From NCBI GenBank assembly GCA_028455995.1, contig JABELC010000005.1:3038001-3102000 (forward strand): 64,000 bases of DNA, read 5' to 3'. The translations under genes and the position numbers were made by a program. Under the pieces are notes generated by a model. The model made no database searches and had not been told where the DNA came from. It saw only the letters and a program-made list of their open reading frames with translations. This DNA is from Scleromitrula shiraiana. Its lineage: Eukaryota > Ascomycota > Leotiomycetes > Helotiales > Sclerotiniaceae. Positions 58,101-64,000 of this stretch are shown here, piece by piece (positions within the stretch are counted from its first letter, which is position 1; each line of letters begins with the position of its first letter).

Positions 58101-60345
58101 TTATAGTGCGAAAATTTCTTTCTTTGAATAGTATTTAAGAAATCTCTGAATAGGTGATACTGTAGGGTGGTTTGTGTTCAAGTTCAAAGTAATGTAGTGT
58201 TTATTTTCTCTTTCTTCCAATTTATTATACACTGGGAATTTCCATTTTTTGTCTCCGCTTGCTTCGTGCTGTCAATGTTAATGTATTTATCCTGTCTGTG
58301 ATTGTTGATTTTTATAATATCAACCGCTGTACACCGATATCATAGTCGCTGTCGATAGATTCTGATCATCATCTCTATGACAATTTCACTTTTCTTCCCT
58401 ATTCTAAGTTCTCGAACATCTCATATCAGTGCACTCATCTACTTCCACATATCCATATATGCAGCTTGAACCCACGACAAACTCGTCATTGATATTCATA
58501 TTATAATGAAATCACTACTAGTTACGTAGGAGATGTACTTTTCATACCGTAAATGCAGAAATCGTTCACTATAAGATGATGGGGAGATCCATGCTTGTCT
58601 ATCAAGTCATGAATGGCTTGCATATCAGGTAGATTTGGTAAATTCACCTCTGAAAGTGGATTCTTCACCGAGAAATACGAAGGAAAACTATACAAGATTA
58701 GTAAAGTCCAACTCAGAGATACAGTAAGCGAAAGTATCCAGCTAATGCTGACTATACAACTTACTCGAATCTATCGATCTGTAGAGTTTTGTGATTTCAA
58801 GTCGAAGTCTTACTCGAATCCGAGATATTCTGGGTTGAGATTCAGGGAGTGAGTAGGTAACTCAGATAATTTTACACCTTTCCCGCACATTGAATAGCAG
58901 GTGGTCTTCATTGAGTTAGATTCGATTCACTCGAACTTAATCCTGATCTGGATCCTGAAAGTGAATATAGGTCCCAAAGAGTACACTCTACCGAATCTTA
59001 AATGGGAGCATTTAAGAAGGCAAGCGATCTTGTTACTTACATTCAACCACAGACGTAGGTTCTGAAGATCACATTTTAGCATAGGGAGACTGATAAATTA
59101 CAGCCATTACATATCTACCAGTCAATTATTCTACGAATTCAACTCAAAAGATCATGGGGACTAAGAATGCGGATGAAATGTTCGTTATCAATTTTCTAAC
59201 CAAATCATCCATTGTTTTCGACAACAGATTTTTGACTACTGTCCCTCAAGCATTATGTCACGACTATCATTTTCTATCCACAGCCATTTACCCCTCCAAT
59301 CCCAGACAGAGACTATCAGAAACCCAAGTAAAAGCACCTAAATACTCCACAAGAAACAAGAAACTCACACCCATTCCAAAACTCAGAAGATCTATAACGT
59401 CAAGCCGCGGACATCAGCAGTTGACTGATCGAGCTCAATTAAGATTTATGCTGTTCTTTTTCCATCATGAGATGGCTTTTTATACCCAACATCCCGAATC
59501 CGCTTCCCCAGAGAATCAGTTGCATAAGTTAGGAGTGAATTATGAACTAACTTACACTGATTCTGATCTGATCGTGTTAATCCCAGGACTAGGGGGTTGA
59601 GTATATTAGAGGAGGAATCGGAACATCCGAATAGCCACACAACGCAGCAAATACCGACAAGAAACCAGCAGCGAAGGTCGTAGTAAGATCACAATTGCAT
59701 TCGCAAAGATCAATAAATTCCCTGTATTCTCCGTGTACAACAGTGGGCTACGTTCACGCCTAGGATCTGGATATTGCCGTTAAAAGACCTTTCTACCATC
59801 TTGGATGCATCGTTACTGAATACTCAAGTTATATATATATATATATATATCCAACTTCACATGAGTTTCAGAATGTACTCTAGTCACGGTAGATGATCCA
59901 GACTATAAACCTCCCCAGTGTATTGCGAAATTGTTTTGTAAAGCGTAGATGGATTAAAAACGTATATTCAATGTTGTGAGACTTGTTGTTTGTGCAATGT
60001 ATAATGGGAGGGAGGGTTAGTTTCATGGATTTTATATTATGGGATTGAGCTTCGGCCTGAAGTCTAGTTTGATATCTAAGGGGTGGGGGAGGATGGGGAT
60101 GAGAACAAGATCGAGTTATCCATATGACAATTTACTAATTCGTATACTGTTCGGATAATACTCAGATGTATGGATCCCAGATGATTCTATGAACCTCACA
60201 GGTTACATTGACGTCACACATCTCATCTGTATTTCCGAAAATCTCAAAACAGTATATTGATTTATATGCACATCTAAATTCGATTCCAAATCCAAATCCA
60301 CCTTTTTCATAAAAGCCCAACAATGTAGCTAATCCACAAGACAAT
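58101..60345. other. intergenic spacer
   Basis: Two open frames (58613-58852, 79 codons; 59154-59600, 148 codons) are present, but neither shows a domain, signal peptide, splice partner or convincing composition. An (AT)n tract lies at 59831-59850. The last 300 bases are the 3' flank of the hydratase gene. Confidence 0.45.
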
Positions 60346-61514
60346 CTACAACTTACTCTTCCCCTCCCCACCCACAACCTTCATCAACGCCCTCCCATTA
60401 CTCAAACAAACCTTACCCCCTTCCACCCTCGTCACAAAACGAATCTCCTCCCACCCCTCCTTCGCCTCCCCCGTCCTCCAAATCTCAATAATCAATTTAT
60501 CCCCCGGCTTAACGGGCGATGCGAAGCGACATTGATATTCCTTAATGTTCTTTGGATCGCTTCCACCAATTGCTTTTAGGAGTGCGTGAGCGCTGAAATT
60601 CCATGATGAGAGTCCATGCATGATTGGTCCTCCGAATCCCATTTTCTTGCCTGGTTCGGGGGTGGCGTGGAGGGGGTTGTAGTCGCCGTTTAAGCTGTTT
60701 TTTTACGTTAGTTGGCTGGACTATATAGAATGATATAGGAGAAAGGAATATATACCGGTATAACAAAGCACTCTCCTTATTCGTCTGATGTTCCACCACA
60801 ACATCCGGTTTCTTGCCCTCGGGCGGGGGGAAATTCTTCGTAGGCGGTCCCTTAGGCCCATTCCAATTGCCCTGACCCACGAAAAATGCACTCCCCAAAG
60901 CACGAGTATATACCTCACCGCTATCCTTATCCACGATTTCCTGCTGGGTTTCAACAACCGATCCGGCTTTTCCTTTGTCGTATACACCGATTACTTTGGA
61001 GCGGAGCTCGAAGGTTTTGCCGGCGGAGGTTGGGGGAAGTGGTTTGAGGAATTCCATTGAGCGTTGACCGTCGAGAACGCGGCGGTAGTCGAATTTGGGG
61101 ACGCCGGGGATGGGGGTTGCGGAGGAGGCGGCGTAGAAGTCGATTACTTCTTGAGTTGTGCGTTTGAATGCTTGGGGGAGTTAGTATTTGCATTCTTTTG
61201 ATTGACAGACAATGAAACAAGGGAATTAATTAACTTACGGAGAAGAACGGGGTAGGTGGGAAAGACGGCGAAGTTGGGATGTAATTCCTATGTACACATG
61301 TATAAGCAATAATCCAGTATAACCAACGACAAACCACTTCAATTCAATTCCAGTATTCAATTGCGAATATCAGATCAATAGACTCAAGACTTACATATAA
61401 GAAATGCAGCTCATCATTCGTACATCCAATACTATTAGCAAAAAGCAACACATCCCTCTTCAACCAAGAGACTTCCTCAGCCGGATATTCGAAACCTGCT
61501 CCTGGGGACGACAT
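60346..61514 (-). CDS. peroxisomal MaoC-like (R)-hydratase, double hot-dog, ending in SKL
   Basis: Four exons: 61514-61395, 61287-61239, 61170-60756, 60694-60346 (310 aa). The N-terminal hot dog is MaoC_dehydrat_N-like (YPAEEVSWLKRDVLLFANSIG, VPKFDYRRVLDGQRSMEF). The C-terminal hot dog carries the hydratase-2 motif GDYNPLH (Asp199, His204), followed by FGGPIMHGLSSWN. The enzyme should hydrate trans-2-enoyl-CoA to (R)-3-hydroxyacyl-CoA, as the C-terminal part of Fox2 does in beta-oxidation. The last three residues SKL form a canonical PTS1 signal, so import into peroxisomes is expected. Length and order match stand-alone fungal homologues of the Fox2 hydratase domain. The second exon is short (49 nt), but all junctions are in phase. 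Confidence 0.92.
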
Positions 61515-62199
61515 TGTTGTTAATCCTAATGTGTTTCTCTTATATTCCTAATCTAACACCAGTGTTGGATAATAACACAACTAATCCTCCCTATATAGTA
61601 TAATATAAGAATGAAATAGAAAAAGAAAATAATGGGTAATCTCAAAGATGGATGGAGGTACTGTAGTTGTAGATAAATAGAGCATGAGCTTACCTTACCC
61701 CAGAGTTTGTTATGGGCACTGTATATATCCCCACACTTTCGGCTGTGTTCACATGCCGAGGCATTTATTTCGGCGAATCAACCAAATCCTTCTGAAAGAG
61801 TATGATGCTACTTTATCACCTTAAGATCGAATGTATGATATTCGATACATTGAACATGAGGTGTTTTGGGAGTATTAGAATTATTATAATATGAAATCAA
61901 TCTCAAAATATATCACATTCAAAAATCACAATAGCAGATAAAACAGGCAGGTAAAAAAAACTTCAGAAATTCCTCTCGTATTGTAGGATTATATAATATA
62001 TGCCTCCCCCAGACGCCATAATGCTACTCGTATACAATTGCCATGCAAGCCATGCTTATATACCCATGAAAACCACGCTTCGCTTCTATCCAAAGTACAG
62101 CCGAGGAAGTGAATACAAGGTTCGGTTCGTTTCAATTCGTTTCGTTCCAGCTTCCATATAAACTCATACTCTCCTCGCTCTCATCAAATATCCATATGA
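61515..62199. other. 685-base spacer, promoter side of the hydratase gene
   Basis: Contains the promoter of the hydratase (minus) and the 3' flank of the Vrl1-like gene (minus). AT-rich, no gene or repeat recognised. Confidence 0.5.
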
Positions 62200-64000
62200 T
62201 TAATTCTCCTCATCGCTTTCTTCTACTCGCACACCCTCATCATCTTCACGTGTACTACCCTCTGCAATTATTACCTTGTTTCCGTCATTTGATTTCAACC
62301 TTCTAATTGCCCTCTTTAAACCCTCTAGTGTAGCTTGTTCTCTAACTACCATTCCCCTCGCCAAATCTCTTATCGCTTTCCTTCCCATCTTCTCGTGAAG
62401 ATCTTGCCAACCGGCCAATTCGGACGCTACAACCTGTTGCGTAAATCTCAACTCTCTACCTGTTTCCTCGACTTCCTCTTTCGTTCTGCTGACTTTATCT
62501 TCCTTCTCTTCATTTAATCTTTGACGAGTTTCGTCTAGAAGTCCTAAGGGCCAACGTGTGGAACGGGATAAAGAGCTGTAGGAACGCTCGATCAATTTGC
62601 GAGAGGAGACGATTGATAAAATGAGAGATGTAGGACGGGATAAGGATAGAAGCATGGCGATGATGGTGTTGTGGATGGAAAGCATATTCACGTGGAATGT
62701 AGAATAAGGGGAGGTCGATGGAGGCGCCAACGTTTGTGTATAGGCTTCGAGGGCAGATAGGTGAGTTTGTGGGAGGAAGGGAAGAGTGGACATTGCACGC
62801 GTTGAGAGCTTGTAAGCATCGTAGAGATCTATGTATGTTAATAAAATGTTATTAGGAAAGAGAAGTGAAATGATATACCTGTGGTGACTATTGCCACCAT
62901 ATTGGCTCTGCGTGCAACACTTTTTGTAGAATAGTTGACGCTTCGAACCATATCTCTTGCATGATCTACGAACTGCTCCACATTGCGCACATCATCAATT
63001 GGCTCGTATTCCTCTCTCACAGTCTCTACCCTAGCCTCCGCTTTTAACTTACTTCGCTGCTCCATCATTTCAGCTTGAATGTCAGGTACGAGAAAGAACT
63101 CCCATAACATTTCGTGCGTAGAAAAGGTCGTGTGAGCTAGTAAGATCTTCAAAAAGCTATCGAGGTTGATTTGAATATCTTTCAGGACAGCCCTTGAAGG
63201 TTTTGAAGGTAATTGGAAGGGTGACCTCATGCCTGAAATTGATGGTAGCCACGATGCCGGATTTTCCAGTGCTAGGAGTTTTGCTAGATGTTCGAAATCG
63301 GTAAGTGACCGTCGACAAGTAGTGACTGTGAAACTTTGATGAGCCGATGGTGCTCCTGATTTTAAAACTAATCGGATCGTCGCGTCTTCCACGAAGAATG
63401 ATCGAACGACAGCAGTAATCCTTCCATCGGCGGCTGGAGGACCAGAGAAAAGGATGAGATCGTCGATTCTATTCCGTACATCGTCATCTTTAGCAAGCTC
63501 AACAGCTGTTAGACCGCGTAGTTCCCTTGCAAAGAGGTCTACCCTTGGGTCGCCAAAAAGCGCCCGTACCATTTCAAGTCGGCCATACTTGCTAGCTACC
63601 ATGAGTGGCGTGAATTTTTTGTCGTTCGTAGCATTAACATCCGAATCACAGTGCAGTAGAAGCTGCAATGCTACATGTGGGTCATTTACAATATGTAACA
63701 AGGTATTGCCTTTCAAGTCGACATGGTCGTCTAGATGTAATGGCTGGCCATCTCCCTGCGAAGCCTTTGCTACCGCAATTGCTGCTTCAATCATAGATCG
63801 ATAACGTGCATGATCGTAAGACCTACACAAAGCGAAAAGAGGAGTCTGCCCATTCTTGTCCTTTTGCCTCCATGGCAACAACCGGCCGACTCTAGAAATA
63901 AGATCTGGATATGTGAACAAAAAGTGAGCTACACTTCTGCTGTTGACATCCTGTCTTGAGAGATATCCAATTACAACCAGTTCAGATGCAGCTCCATAAA
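62200..64000 (-). CDS. VRL1: ankyrin-PX-BAR sorting nexin, Vrl1/VARP-like (partial, 5' end beyond the window)
   Basis: Two exons visible: 64000-62879 (frame open to the window edge) and 62828-62200; phase-1 intron with gtatat donor and acatag acceptor. Order seen: ankyrin repeats (NTLLHIVNDPHVALQLLL, FTPLMVASKYGRLEMVRALF, RGLTAVELAKDDD), then a PX-like domain (TTCRRSLTDFEHLAKLL, SPFQLPSKPSRAVLKDIQIN, FSTHEMLWEFFLVPDIQ). Next is a long helical region of BAR type (LYDAYKLSTRAMSTLPFL and onward, charged heptads) and an acidic C-terminus EESDEEN. Yeast Vrl1 has VPS9-ankyrin-PX-BAR and forms the endosomal VINE sorting complex with Vin1; animal VARP shares the VPS9-ankyrin part. If this is the same family, the VPS9 (Rab5-type GEF) domain should lie just beyond position 64000. 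The missing N-terminus keeps this assignment tentative. Confidence 0.75.

Noticed and set aside
59154..59600. 148-codon plus-strand open frame
   Set aside because: Has an ATG but no domain, targeting signal or coding-like composition; could be chance in a 4.8-kb spacer. Transcript data could revive it.

Overview
The window is nuclear DNA of a filamentous ascomycete (Pezizomycotina). Genes carry short GT-AG introns (about 50-90 nt, often with CTAAC/CTAAT branch sites). The gene set is typically fungal, and the intergenic DNA is AT-rich and full of microsatellites. A leotiomycete-like fungus is a reasonable guess, but I cannot place it from sequence alone. I saw no tRNA, rRNA or CRISPR array and no intact transposon.

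Layout. 0-6 kb: a medium-chain dehydrogenase pseudogene whose splicing still works but which has two in-frame stops, a doubtful low-complexity gene, and an unrecognised 639-aa protein. 9.8-15.3 kb: a 13-exon HMT1-type vacuolar ABC transporter, then a low-complexity protein with a PAM2-like motif just after an in-frame TAG. 16.5-29.4 kb is a housekeeping block. It holds TIM44 and mitochondrial uS11 (head-to-head), a PPPDE/DeSI-like peptidase, OLA1 (with a possible mitochondrial presequence upstream), SGT2, and a CECR5-like HAD hydrolase. 29.4-33 kb is an AT-rich spacer with minisatellites. 33-38.8 kb: an aldo-keto reductase and a very large low-complexity protein with a Cys-rich segment.

38.8-50.8 kb is a 12-kb gene desert. 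Its first part (39.1 to about 43.3 kb, fading to 44.4 kb) is a strongly diverged tandem array with a period near 0.3 kb. Each unit looks, on the minus strand, like a TATA plus CT-rich promoter. I consider this the most unusual object in the window.

50.8-52.5 kb (minus): TMA20 (PUA domain, 14-nt first coding exon) and an I78-type proteinase inhibitor. 54.4 kb: a mucin-like membrane surface protein. 55.5-60.3 kb: a second spacer with an AT-rich block that looks like a mutated mobile-element relic. 60.3-61.5 kb (minus): a MaoC-type peroxisomal hydratase ending in SKL. 62.2-64 kb (minus, cut by the window edge): an ankyrin-PX-BAR sorting nexin resembling yeast Vrl1/animal VARP.

Organellar themes recur: mitochondrial import (TIM44), mitoribosome (uS11m), possible dual targeting (OLA1, I78 inhibitor), peroxisome (hydratase), and vacuole/endosome (HMT1, Vrl1-like). 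Apart from the TIM44/uS11m shared promoter there is no operon-like logic. Exon coordinates are hand-derived from splice consensus and reading-frame continuity.
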